Below, piece by piece: positions 16,177 to 24,328 of a stretch of 64,000 bases of DNA (positions are counted from its first letter, which is position 1; every line of letters starts with the position of its first letter). The DNA comes from Gottfriedia acidiceleris. Lineage in GTDB: Bacteria; Bacillota; Bacilli; Bacillales; Bacillaceae_G. The notes beneath the pieces were generated by a model, which did no database searches, was not told the origin of the DNA, and saw nothing but the letters and a program-made list of their open reading frames with translations. The translations under genes and the position numbers were made by a program. The stretch lies in NCBI RefSeq assembly GCF_002128425.1, contig NZ_NESS01000001.1, positions 1 through 64,000 of the forward strand. The letters are read 5' to 3'.

Positions 16177-16899
16177 TTACTGCGTTGAATCATTGTAGGT
16201 TACAACGTAATTTTGTTTTGCCGTATTATAGTAACCTTCGCTAATTTCTAAAACATTTCCATCTTCATCACTGGAACGACGAATTCTTTTTAATGTGGTT
16301 GTGCCTTTTTCTAAATTTAATATTTCACAAACATGATCCGGAGCAACTGCTACTGCAAATTCATCTCGGAAAGTTTCTAATCGAATATTGCTTTCTTCTA
16401 AGAAACGATATAAGGAACTAATCTGTATATCTTCTAATTCTTCATCAGTTATTTCAATTGAAATATAGTGCGTAAAGTGAATATATGGTTCATTATCCAG
16501 TAAATAAATTCGCTCAATTTGCACATATTTATTACCAAATAAAGAATAAGGTATAGAATCCTCTTTTATTTCTGGCTTTTTAATACTCAGCACTTTTTTA
16601 GTAATATGATGTCCTTCCTCAACTAAAATCTCTGTAAAACGTTTCCCTTTAGAAAGTTTCGCGCTCGTAACATTCGCAATAACCTTTGTTCCTTTCCCAC
16701 TTTTCTTTTCTAAGTATCCTTCTTGAACAAGTTCTTTTATGGCATTTCTAATCGTAATTTTACTAACACTAAACTCTTCTTCTAATTGAGGTTCTGAGGG
16801 AATATTTGTGTGAATTGGATAAACTCCATGTAAAATTCGATCCTTTATCATTTCTTTAATTTGTAAATACAACGGTCCTTTTTTACGATTCACACTCAT
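16177..16899 (-). CDS. GntR/HutC-family regulator with UTRA domain
   Basis: A 240-residue regulator: winged helix-turn-helix (about 8-75, IPSEPQLEEEFSVSKITIRNAIKELVQEGYLEKKSGKGT) followed by a UTRA ligand domain (about 90-232), the layout of HutC/DgaR-like sugar repressors. It lies inside the amino-sugar-acid operon between kinase and permease, so it most likely controls that operon in response to a sugar-acid phosphate. The 12-base palindrome next to the operon -35 is its probable operator. Confidence 0.88.
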   Translation of the reverse strand: MSVNRKKGPLYLQIKEMIKDRILHGVYPIHTNIPSEPQLEEEFSVSKITIRNAIKELVQEGYLEKKSGKGTKVIANVTSAKLSKGKRFTEILVEEGHHITKKVLSIKKPEIKEDSIPYSLFGNKYVQIERIYLLDNEPYIHFTHYISIEITDEELEDIQISSLYRFLEESNIRLETFRDEFAVAVAPDHVCEILNLEKGTTTLKRIRRSSDEDGNVLEISEGYYNTAKQNYVVTYNDSTQ

Positions 16900-16917
16900 T
16901 CCCTTACCTCTCCTTTT

Positions 16918-17931
16918 TTAGCGCTTAATATCATCAATTGTTCCAGCCATAGCTGATAAAATCTCTGCTTCTGTTGACATTGGGGTATCCCCAACAATCG
17001 TACAAGCTAACATTCCTGCTGTAGCAGCAAAGTCAACGGTTTTTTCTGGTGAAAACTCAGTTAACACACCATGGAGTATTCCGCTAGTATAAGCATCTCC
17101 AGCACCAATTCGATCGTATACGGAAAAAGAAATATTTTCCGAGAAGTGAAACTCTCCATTAGTGAATATAAATCCACGTAATGAATGTGTATTGTCACTG
17201 TTAATTGCCCTGTGCGTTCCAGCAACTGTTTGTATGTCATATCGTTTTGCAACTTTAGGAATAAGATCTTTCAGTTGTGTTTCCCTAGAAGATTCCTCTG
17301 TCTCCATTCCTAAAACATACATCGCATCTTTTTCATTCATCATGACGATATCAGCTAATGCTAGCATTTCTTCATAATGAGGTTTTGCTTTACTATATCC
17401 TCCCTCCCATAAAGAAGGTCGGTAATTACAATCAAAACAAACTAATCCGCCATTTTCTTTTACTTTTTTCGCAAGAATTTTCATTGTTTCTTTTGTATCA
17501 TCTGTCATCGCTAGTGTGATACCGCAAAAATGGATAACATCCGCTTGTTTTGCAATTAGATCAAGATCATAATCAATAAAAGATGCCGTATTAAAGCTAC
17601 TTTCTAAACGATTTGTATAGGTTACACGACTAGAGCGTTGTCCAAAACCATTTTCTAAAAAGTACAGTCCAAGATATTTACCGCCTCTAGTAATATAATT
17701 CCGATTAATTCCTAATCGTTGCAAGAAAGCAATCGCAGCATCTCCTAATGGATTGTTCGGCAATTTTGTTACTAGATAGCCATCATGCCCAAGCTTAGTC
17801 ATCGCGGATGCAACGTTTACACCAGTTCCTGAGAAAGAATATTGTAATGCGTTTGCCTGTGCCAGTAGTTCATACCCTGGCACTTGCAATCGCATCATTA
17901 CTTCTCCGAAAGCAACAATTTGTTTACGCAT
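16918..17931 (-). CDS. PfkB-family sugar-acid kinase (2-keto-3-deoxygluconate kinase-like)
   Basis: About 337 residues with the ribokinase fold. The N-terminal GTGVNVASAMTKLG substrate region and the C-terminal signature DRIGAGDAYTSG (catalytic Asp near residue 285) are intact. In this operon it would phosphorylate the imported sugar acid, or 2-keto-3-deoxygluconate, at O6. Start chosen at ATG 17931, which overlaps the stop of the aldolase gene; an in-frame TTG at 17940 is possible. The ribosome binding site is weak, implying translational coupling. Confidence 0.85.
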   Translation of the reverse strand: MRKQIVAFGEVMMRLQVPGYELLAQANALQYSFSGTGVNVASAMTKLGHDGYLVTKLPNNPLGDAAIAFLQRLGINRNYITRGGKYLGLYFLENGFGQRSSRVTYTNRLESSFNTASFIDYDLDLIAKQADVIHFCGITLAMTDDTKETMKILAKKVKENGGLVCFDCNYRPSLWEGGYSKAKPHYEEMLALADIVMMNEKDAMYVLGMETEESSRETQLKDLIPKVAKRYDIQTVAGTHRAINSDNTHSLRGFIFTNGEFHFSENISFSVYDRIGAGDAYTSGILHGVLTEFSPEKTVDFAATAGMLACTIVGDTPMSTEAEILSAMAGTIDDIKR

Positions 17932-18676
17932 ATTTTTCAACCAAACTTTTAGTGATTGCTAATAATTTTCTTACATCTTCAGGATTAGTTTTTCCAGTTT
18001 CTTCATTAATAATTGAAGAATATACGTGTGGGATAATTTTAGGTACTTTTTCTTCTAATGCAATTTCTAAAATCTCTTCAAAATTGTCTAAATCTATACC
18101 ACCAGTCGGCTCTAAAGCAAAACCTTCTTCACCACATGCCTTTGCTACTGCTCTGAACTCTTCTATGTGTTTTAATCCTTTCATTGGGAAGTATTTTAAT
18201 GCATTTCCACCCATGTCACGAACTAACGCAATCGCAGATTTAATTGGTACAATCGCTGTTTCACTAGCAGCACTTACAGGTCCAGTTGAGATATTTACAT
18301 AGCCTACTTTTCCTGTAGGAGATACTAGTGAATTTATCCAGCTATCTTTTTCACCTAAATTAGCACGTGTTGCACCTACTGCAGGAAATACTTGATTGAT
18401 ATGACTTCCTGGATAATGTTTTGCGATTTCTGCTACAACTGCTGCTTGTTTGTTATCACCAGCACCAAGACCAATCGATACAGCTTCATCAATTGCTACG
18501 CCGTATTCTTTCATTGCTGTAACAGCAGCATCTACAGTAGGGTAATCTTTTGAAAGAACACCTACTAAGACATGACCTTCTGCAGCTTCAAAAACTTCAA
18601 CTGCATTTTCAATACTATTAGCTAATACATTTAATGCTACACGATTGTTATAAAAACGTTTTTCTATATTTGTCAT
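17924..18676 (-). CDS. dgaF: KDGP aldolase DgaF
   Basis: A 250-residue TIM-barrel-type aldolase of the KDGP (DgaF) family, which splits 2-keto-3-deoxygluconate-6-phosphate into pyruvate and glyceraldehyde-3-phosphate. Motifs include NQVFPAVGATRANL, STGPVSAASE, ALKYFPMKGLKHIEEF (candidate Schiff-base Lys) and LEPTGGIDLDNF. It directly follows the ammonia-lyase gene with an ATGA overlap, the same pair as dgaE-dgaF in the Salmonella D-glucosaminate pathway. Confidence 0.9.
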   Translation of the reverse strand: MTNIEKRFYNNRVALNVLANSIENAVEVFEAAEGHVLVGVLSKDYPTVDAAVTAMKEYGVAIDEAVSIGLGAGDNKQAAVVAEIAKHYPGSHINQVFPAVGATRANLGEKDSWINSLVSPTGKVGYVNISTGPVSAASETAIVPIKSAIALVRDMGGNALKYFPMKGLKHIEEFRAVAKACGEEGFALEPTGGIDLDNFEEILEIALEEKVPKIIPHVYSSIINEETGKTNPEDVRKLLAITKSLVEKYA

Positions 18677-19782
18677 TGTTCAGTTCCCCCTAATATTGCT
18701 CTTAACACAGCTTCAATTACATAAATATCATCTGATTGTAGTGGTCTAGGATCTATATCGAAAAAGCCTTGACGAACTCCGTAATCACGAGTATAAATCG
18801 CTATATTACCATTCTTTAATTTATCATTTACGTCTTTCGCTGTAGTTTTCGTTACAATCGGATCAATGTTGATTCGAGCTCTAAAAATAGCTCGTCCCGC
18901 TTCATCTTGTACAATCGTTACTTTAATACCATTAATCGATTCTAATGATTTCAAAACTTGTAAACTAGCTTTTTCATTTTCACTATTATCTTTTTTGACA
19001 AAATACTCATCCAAAGCTTGCAGAAGACCGAAAGTAGTTTCTTTACCAACTTTCATACTTCTACCGATACAATGTAATTGAATTTTTAACCAATCGATAT
19101 ATTTTTGCTTACCTGCAACAATACCTGAAGTAGGTCCTTCAATCGCTTTCGAGCCGCTATATATTGCTAAATCAGAGAATTTGACATATTTTTGCAAATC
19201 TTCTTCAGCGGCAGCATCTATAATTAAAGGTACATTATTGGCTTGTGCTACTTCCCATGCTTCTTCAACTGATATCATATTTTTTTGTACAGCATGATGA
19301 GATTTCACATATAAAATTGCAGCTGTCTTTTCATTAATAGCGTCTGCAATATGCTCAGCTTTCCCTTCATTTGCATAGCCAACTTCTACTAATTTACCTC
19401 CGCCAAGGAAAATCATCGTTTCTACTGGGGCACCGTACTGAACGTTATGTCCCTTTAGCATAATGATTTCATTTTTTGGAATTGGTTCTTGGTGTAATCT
19501 TTCGCTTTTACGTCTGTTTCCTTCAGTCACAATTGCCGCTACTGAAAGGGCAATTCCACTTGAAGCTGAGTTAACAACAACAGCCGCCTCTGATTTAAGA
19601 TGATTCGCAATATGAATTCCAGCCTTATCAACTAAATCCGAAATTTCAACATAATTTTGACCACCAATTTTCATCGCTTCCATGACAGTGTCCGTTGGAG
19701 CGGAAACACCTAATATACTCATCCTACCACTTGCATTAATTACCCTTTTCAAACCATATTTAGCATTCAACGTGTTCTCCAT
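18673..19782 (-). CDS. dgaE: PLP-dependent ammonia-lyase DgaE
   Basis: A 369-residue PLP enzyme of the SelA-like fold. The PLP-binding Lys is probably Lys212 in IYSGSKAIEGPTSG, with the preceding IIDAAAEEDL as the pyridine-N Asp strand. In Salmonella, DgaE converts D-glucosaminate-6-phosphate to KDG-6-phosphate plus ammonia. It overlaps the deacetylase gene by 23 bases and the aldolase gene by 4. An older annotation as L-seryl-tRNA(Sec) selenium transferase would be wrong: length and context fit DgaE. Confidence 0.9.
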   Translation of the reverse strand: MENTLNAKYGLKRVINASGRMSILGVSAPTDTVMEAMKIGGQNYVEISDLVDKAGIHIANHLKSEAAVVVNSASSGIALSVAAIVTEGNRRKSERLHQEPIPKNEIIMLKGHNVQYGAPVETMIFLGGGKLVEVGYANEGKAEHIADAINEKTAAILYVKSHHAVQKNMISVEEAWEVAQANNVPLIIDAAAEEDLQKYVKFSDLAIYSGSKAIEGPTSGIVAGKQKYIDWLKIQLHCIGRSMKVGKETTFGLLQALDEYFVKKDNSENEKASLQVLKSLESINGIKVTIVQDEAGRAIFRARINIDPIVTKTTAKDVNDKLKNGNIAIYTRDYGVRQGFFDIDPRPLQSDDIYVIEAVLRAILGGTEQ

Positions 19783-20863
19783 TTATAACTACTCCTTTTA
19801 CTACGATTTTTTGTTCAGCTTTACGCTCGTCTCCTTCAGAATCTAGTAAAGATGTCACTTCATCTTCAACAGTAAATAAAGTGAGGTTTGCAATATCTCC
19901 TACTGAAATTCTTCCAAGTTCTGGTTTATTAAGCCACTCAGCCGCATTAACTGTAACAGCATCAATAATCTCTTCTAGTGAATAACCTAAATATAAAAAT
20001 TTTGATAAAACATGAGACATACTAAAAACTGGTCCATTCAATCGATTTTTTCGATAAATATCAGTACTAATCGTATCGAATTTAATTCCATGTTCTTTAG
20101 CTTGCAAAGCTGTTTTGAATGAAAAACTTGCATTTCCATGCCCAACATCTAAATGAACACCTCGGTTGATTGCCTCTAGAAATTTGGGAAGGGGTCTTCC
20201 GATCTCATCAAACAAATTATTTGCTTTACCATTTAAGTAGTGCGTAATAATATCTTTATTTTCAAGTAAGTCTAGAACATCATTAATATCTGGCGGTCCT
20301 GAACCAATATGAACCATAAGTGGTAAGTCAGTCTCATTAGAAAACTTACGGGCTATTTTTAATGGTTCTACACCATTCGAACCAACTACACTCTTGCTAA
20401 TCCTTGCCTTCAGTCCGATGATAAAATCTTTATGTTCTGCAATTGCATTTTTCAGTTGATCTACATCTAACCAAGACAAATCAGATAACTCATCAATTCG
20501 TTTTAAGCCAATTCGCGAAATATTTAAAAATGCAAATACATTTGTTTTTGACTTTTTACAGCTATTTACCAATTTAGACAAATTATCAGCACCAGTGCTA
20601 CCAGCATCAACAATTGTAGTAACACCTGTTTTATAGCCAATCTCGTCGACATCATCTCCATATGGCTCAAATTCTGCATATGCATGGACATGCAGATCAA
20701 TCCAACCGCTGGAAACAAATACATTGTGCTTGTAATCTACTATTTTCTCACCACTACCGCATCCAGCAGCTACAATGTCTATAATCTTTTTATTTTCTAC
20801 TATGATATCTACAGAATTTCCATCTAACATTTTTACATTCTGTAGTACGAAATGATCCTTCAT
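19760..20863 (-). CDS. Amidohydrolase/deacetylase-family metallohydrolase (cog3964, EF0837-like)
   Basis: A 367-residue amidohydrolase. The metal site is visible: HxH in IDLHVHAY (His58, His60), a candidate carboxylated Lys in GLKARISK (Lys152), His in LMVHIGSG and in THYLNGK, and Asp in ISTDIYRK. It matches the Enterococcus EF0837/cog3964 group, often mislabelled dihydroorotase, which sits next to the same DgaE- and DgaF-like genes. First gene of the operon; deacetylation of an N-acetylated amino-sugar acid is the logical role but is inferred. AGGATGAGGGG before the ATG. Confidence 0.87.
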   Translation of the reverse strand: MKDHFVLQNVKMLDGNSVDIIVENKKIIDIVAAGCGSGEKIVDYKHNVFVSSGWIDLHVHAYAEFEPYGDDVDEIGYKTGVTTIVDAGSTGADNLSKLVNSCKKSKTNVFAFLNISRIGLKRIDELSDLSWLDVDQLKNAIAEHKDFIIGLKARISKSVVGSNGVEPLKIARKFSNETDLPLMVHIGSGPPDINDVLDLLENKDIITHYLNGKANNLFDEIGRPLPKFLEAINRGVHLDVGHGNASFSFKTALQAKEHGIKFDTISTDIYRKNRLNGPVFSMSHVLSKFLYLGYSLEEIIDAVTVNAAEWLNKPELGRISVGDIANLTLFTVEDEVTSLLDSEGDERKAEQKIVVKGVVINGEHVEC

Positions 20864-20903
20864 TTCCCCTCATCCTTTTTAAGAAACCAACTAAATTGAT
20901 TAA

Positions 20904-20983
20904 TGTATTCGTTTTCATCTATCTTGTTTATTATTCAAATGTAGAATAACACCTAATTTTGCATTAGTCAATATAACGTTATA
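20904..20983 (-). promoter_or_regulatory. Amino-sugar-acid operon promoter, GntR operator and cre site
   Basis: Minus-strand -35 TTGACT (20966-20971) and -10 TATTCT (20943-20948) with a 17-base spacer. A perfect palindrome TATAACGTTATA (20972-20983) abuts the -35. Downstream of the start point, TGTATTCGTTTTCA (20904-20917) matches the cre consensus with one mismatch, a usual place for CcpA roadblock repression. Confidence 0.72.
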
Positions 20984-21121
20984 ATGTTTAAATTATTTTT
21001 TATAAGATTTCTTTAAACATTGCTCCAATTCTACTATCTAAATTCGAATAAAAAGCATCAAAGGGTTCTAGTCATGACTTAATTCCTACTTTATATTTAC
21101 CTTTTAAAATTTTTTTATTAT
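20984..21121. other. AT-rich spacer upstream of the amino-sugar-acid operon
   Basis: No ORF, RNA or clear motif seen between the operator and the terminator at 21122. The whole interval between genes here runs 20864-21288. Confidence 0.4.
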
Positions 21122-21169
21122 ATAAAAAAGCTTGTAGACATGGAAGACACTCCAAATTATCTACAAGCT
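21122..21169 (-). terminator. Terminator downstream of trmO (distal)
   Basis: AGCTTGTAGA (21129-21138) pairs with TCTACAAGCT (21160-21169); T run on the minus strand. Confidence 0.7.
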
Positions 21170-21225
21170 AAAGATTTTCTCTACATATTTACTTTAGTAA
21201 TGAAATAAACAAGATTCGATTTGTT

Positions 21226-21270
21226 AAAAAAGAGTTTCCAAAATATATTTATATTTGATACAACTCTTTT
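21226..21270 (-). terminator. Terminator downstream of trmO (proximal)
   Basis: AAAAGAGTT and AACTCTTTT (21228-21236, 21262-21270) with a 25-base loop and T run on the minus strand; weaker than the distal one. Confidence 0.5.
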
Positions 21271-21288
21271 ATCAATATTACATCTTTA

Positions 21289-21750
21289 TCACCAATATTT
21301 TTCCATCAAAGCCTTTGACCATTCTGATTGTTTGATCTCTCCTTTAGGAAGAAATTCTTTCATTATTGGTTTGATATCAATGATTGGCGTACCATCGATT
21401 GCATCTAAACCTTTAACTGTTAAAATCCGGCCATTATGTTCTAAAAGTTCTACAGATGTTAGCCCTAATTTATTTGGTCTGTTTTTACCTCTTTGAGCAA
21501 AGATTCCAACCTTTGGATAATGAATATTATTTCTAGGATGTCTAGCATTGTATTGAATCATATCATCGCTCACTTTATCGAAATAAAAAATAATTTCTAG
21601 ATGTGAAAAATCACTTATACCACTTAATGCTTCTTCATTAAACTCTTCAACTAACTCGATTTCAGAGATAATTGAACCCCAGTGGTCGTCTTCAATTTCT
21701 TTTCTAGAATTTTTAACAATAGCAATTGGATTAATTGTAAATGGCATCAT
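21289..21750 (-). CDS. trmO: tRNA (t6A37) N6-methyltransferase TrmO (UPF0066)
   Basis: A 153-residue TrmO/YaeB family protein. It shows the SAM-binding beta-barrel order INPIAIVKNSR, LEIIFYFDKV, RHPRNNIHYPKVGIFAQRGKNRPNKLGLTSVELLEHNGRILTVKGLDAIDGTPIIDIKPI. The NRPN-GLT core is the family signature. E. coli TrmO methylates t6A37 in some tRNAs. This form is shorter than E. coli TrmO and lacks its C-terminal extension, as in other Firmicutes; some short homologues act on other substrates, so tRNA specificity is likely but not certain. Confidence 0.85.
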   Translation of the reverse strand: MMPFTINPIAIVKNSRKEIEDDHWGSIISEIELVEEFNEEALSGISDFSHLEIIFYFDKVSDDMIQYNARHPRNNIHYPKVGIFAQRGKNRPNKLGLTSVELLEHNGRILTVKGLDAIDGTPIIDIKPIMKEFLPKGEIKQSEWSKALMEKYW

Positions 21751-21854
21751 TTAATCTCCTAACTTATTGTATTTTGTTTATATTATACTGAATTATTTAA
21801 AAATCCAGCTATAGAAATCTAAACACAAGGAAATATTATTCGTTCGGTAAGCAT

Positions 21855-21895
21855 TTAAAAAAGAAAAAGTATGCAATAAATACACATACTTTTTC
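21855..21895 (-). terminator. Terminator of the YtrA-type ABC operon
   Basis: GAAAAAGTATG (21863-21873) pairs with CATACTTTTTC (21885-21895); T-rich tail on the minus strand. Confidence 0.75.
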
Positions 21896-21906
21896 ATGAG
21901 CCGTTT

Positions 21907-22608
21907 TTAATTTCTACCTTTCATTTTTAATGGAGCATTCTTCATCAATGGGAATGTTAAGGATTGAAGTGCCATGCCTAACAATCCAATGAATGTAAAT
22001 AAATTGATCGGTTTAATTTTTATAATCCAAGTAAAAAAGTCTGAACTTATTCCATTTATAGATAGGAAAGTTAATAATATACTAAGTAAAACTAGTGCAA
22101 TTAAAAAATAGAGTATTCCTAATCTCCTAACTAATACAGCAATAAAAGAAGAAAGTCCTAATATAAGAAAGCCTACCATAAGGTCGATCCAATAATACGT
22201 AAAGAAGTGATATTCTGATGAAACTAATTCAGCAGGATGATAAAAATGAAAACTATTTATTCCTTTGTCTAATAGTACTTTCATGATGAAATAGAGTATA
22301 TTTAAGTAAGTTATACTTGTAATAACCATCACTACTGCCATCACATTATATGATTTTAAGAACTGGCTTCTTGTACTTCCTAATCCAATTGCAACTTGAA
22401 ATGGAATGACCAATCCTGCAACCGCGAATGTACTAATCCCCCCATAAATCGGTCCAAACAGAGCTGCACCACTTTGTAAAGGGATTTTAAAAATTATACT
22501 AACGAATAAATAAACAACTGATAACAACAATGTAATTAAAGAAAAGATTTTGAAATACCATTTAAATTCATCTAAAACTAGTTGATAAGTACCGCGTATA
22601 GAGTTCAT
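21907..22608 (-). CDS. ABC transporter permease, YtrC/D-like
   Basis: A 233-residue membrane protein with six predicted helices, no recognisable enzyme motif. Its stop-to-start overlap of 4 bases with the ATPase gene makes it the membrane partner of that ABC protein. Such GntR-ABC-permease operons (ytrA type) respond to cell-wall antibiotics or envelope stress in Bacillus. AGGGGTG before the ATG. Confidence 0.75.
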   Translation of the reverse strand: MNSIRGTYQLVLDEFKWYFKIFSLITLLLSVVYLFVSIIFKIPLQSGAALFGPIYGGISTFAVAGLVIPFQVAIGLGSTRSQFLKSYNVMAVVMVITSITYLNILYFIMKVLLDKGINSFHFYHPAELVSSEYHFFTYYWIDLMVGFLILGLSSFIAVLVRRLGILYFLIALVLLSILLTFLSINGISSDFFTWIIKIKPINLFTFIGLLGMALQSLTFPLMKNAPLKMKGRN

Positions 22609-23483
22609 TTTTTCACCCCTTTATTTTTATTGATTGTTTTATTTATTAAATAGTCTTGTAAAGATGCTTTTTCAATTGTAAGATGATGCTCATCAGCGAT
22701 TTTTTTCCAATCAGCTGTTAATAATTTATCAACCATTACTTTTTGAGTTGAACTAATTTTAGTTGATTCTAATATCGATACATTTTTAGTTACAAGGTTG
22801 ATAGATTCTATATCACCTGAAAGTATAAATCCTTTTTCACGCATTACTTCCATTTGTTCATGAAAAAGTACCTTTCCATCATTTACTACTACGATCGTTT
22901 CACATAATGGTTGAATTTCTTCGATATGATGTGTCGAAAGTAAAATGATTCTCGGATTTTCTTCATAACTTTCTAATAATGCATCATAAAACTGCTTTCT
23001 TTTTACTGCATCCAACCCATTCGTCGGTTCATCGAGAACCGTAATTTTTGCATTGCTAGCTAATCCTAAAATGATTTGAGCCGCAGTTTTCATACCTTTT
23101 GAAAATTTCGCGATTTTTTTCTTCTTCGGTAATTCAAAAAGCTGAACTAAATGCTCCGCAAATTGCTGATCCCAATTAGGATGAAAATACCTTCCATATT
23201 TTAATAAATCATCTATTTTCCAATTGTGGCCAAACGGGTGGTTTTCTTGAATATAACAAATATTCTCTAGCGCAATTAAATTATTATATGGCTCTTCACC
23301 TAATACTTTTATTGATCCTTCGTTTGGTTTATTGTGTCCAGCTAACAAACTCATCAAAGTTGTTTTCCCTGCACCGTTTCTTCCCCATAAAGCAATAATC
23401 CTCGGTTCTGTTTCGATTAAACTAAAATCTGTTAGAACTGGAGTATGCTTATAGCCATAAGTCAAATTTGTAATTTCAATCAC
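22605..23483 (-). CDS. ABC transporter ATP-binding protein, YtrB-like
   Basis: A 292-residue ATPase: Walker A GRNGAGKTT (about 34-42), Q-loop YIQEN, an atypical signature FSKGM in place of LSGGQ, Walker B ITVLDEPTNGLDA and switch His in STHHIEE. The C-terminal about 80 residues are an accessory domain common in YtrB/NatA-type exporters. GTG start after AGGGGGAG. Second gene of the GntR-ABC operon. Confidence 0.87.
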   Translation of the reverse strand: MIEITNLTYGYKHTPVLTDFSLIETEPRIIALWGRNGAGKTTLMSLLAGHNKPNEGSIKVLGEEPYNNLIALENICYIQENHPFGHNWKIDDLLKYGRYFHPNWDQQFAEHLVQLFELPKKKKIAKFSKGMKTAAQIILGLASNAKITVLDEPTNGLDAVKRKQFYDALLESYEENPRIILLSTHHIEEIQPLCETIVVVNDGKVLFHEQMEVMREKGFILSGDIESINLVTKNVSILESTKISSTQKVMVDKLLTADWKKIADEHHLTIEKASLQDYLINKTINKNKGVKK

Positions 23484-23495
23484 TTTTTACTCCCC

Positions 23496-23867
23496 CTAGT
23501 TAGTATCATTTTTTCTTTTTATTAACTCAATCACCATTTCTTCATTTAAATGAATTCTCTTTGCTTCTTTAAGTAAAGGTGCAACATAATCAACATAAAA
23601 CTGCTGTTTTCTCTCTAAAATTAACTTTTCTTTCGCACCCGCTGAAACAAACATACCTACACCTCTTTGTTTAAAAATGATTTCCTTATCAACTAATGCT
23701 TGAAGACCTTTCCTTGCAGTTGCAGGATTAATATTAAAAAAGCGAGATAATTCATTTGTTGAAGGTACTTGTTCACCTTCTTTAATTCTTCCATCTATAA
23801 TTTCATCCATAATCATAACCGCAATTTGTGAAAATATTGGCTGTGATTCATCTAATGTCGGTTTCAT
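23496..23867 (-). CDS. GntR-family regulator, YtrA subfamily
   Basis: A 123-residue short GntR protein: winged HTH (about 9-72; VPSTNELSRFFNINPATARKGLQALVDKEIIFKQRGVGMFV) and a short dimerising tail with no ligand domain, as in YtrA. It leads an ABC operon that it probably represses; a 22-base palindrome overlaps its own promoter. ATG 23867 is preferred (AAGGAAGG five bases upstream) over the in-frame GTG at 23873. Confidence 0.87.
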   Translation of the reverse strand: MKPTLDESQPIFSQIAVMIMDEIIDGRIKEGEQVPSTNELSRFFNINPATARKGLQALVDKEIIFKQRGVGMFVSAGAKEKLILERKQQFYVDYVAPLLKEAKRIHLNEEMVIELIKRKNDTN

Positions 23868-23901
23868 TAGCACCTTCCTTTCTAAGTTAGTTATTTAGTT
23901 A

Positions 23902-23950
23902 GTTAGTTACTCATGTAACTAACCATACTACTCTTTAAATCATATGTAAA
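23902..23950 (-). promoter_or_regulatory. Promoter and operator of the GntR/ABC operon
   Basis: Minus-strand -35 TTTACA (23945-23950), 17-base spacer, -10 TATGGT (23922-23927). GTTAGTTAC-TCAT-GTAACTAAC (23902-23923) has perfect 9-base arms and touches the -10 and start point, the position of an autorepressor site. Further TTAGTTA copies follow toward the gene. Confidence 0.78.
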
Positions 23951-23984
23951 GTGTTTTATTTAAGTACGCCTATTTTTTAACAAA

Positions 23985-24017
23985 ATAAAAAAGCTTAATG
24001 CGATTATGCAATAAGCT
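23985..24017 (-). terminator. Orphan minus-strand terminator between GntR and prfC
   Basis: AGCTTA (23992-23997) with TAAGCT (24012-24017) plus inner GC pairs, T run on the minus strand. No minus-strand gene lies upstream of it. Confidence 0.5.
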
Positions 24018-24244
24018 CATGTTTAAAGAATATGTGTTTATTATTTATCAATAATTTTACCTGTTATACAATATTTACCTTCCAAATAGGTTAGAGTTTG
24101 ATCTGATTGTAATATGGTCACACTTTGTGGGAGTTGGAGTTGGTGGAGTGAATGATTTATGTAAAATTACAAAATAAATGATAAAAAAGAAAATTCATAT
24201 TACACAACTTGGAAATACTTTGTATATAACTTTTTACTAAATGT
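24018..24244. other. Gene-less part of the GntR-prfC intergenic region
   Basis: No ORF or RNA recognised; a short G/T-rich stretch (about 24126-24150) stands out from AT-rich surroundings but has no clear role. Confidence 0.35.
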
Positions 24245-24272
24245 TTCATCAAACGATGAATTCTAGTATAAT
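24245..24272 (+). promoter_or_regulatory. prfC promoter
   Basis: -10 TATAAT at 24267-24272. The -35 TTCATC (24245-24250, 16-base spacer) is the left arm of a TTCATC-AAAC-GATGAA inverted repeat (24245-24260), a possible operator. Confidence 0.5.
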
Positions 24273-24328
24273 AGATAAGATGTAAAAATTTGTTTATGAT
24301 CTTTGATTTAGAAAGGACTTTATAATAG

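Noticed and set aside
18673-19782. L-seryl-tRNA(Sec) selenium transferase (SelA)
   Set aside because: Too short for SelA, and adjacent KDGP aldolase, deacetylase and sugar kinase point to DgaE.
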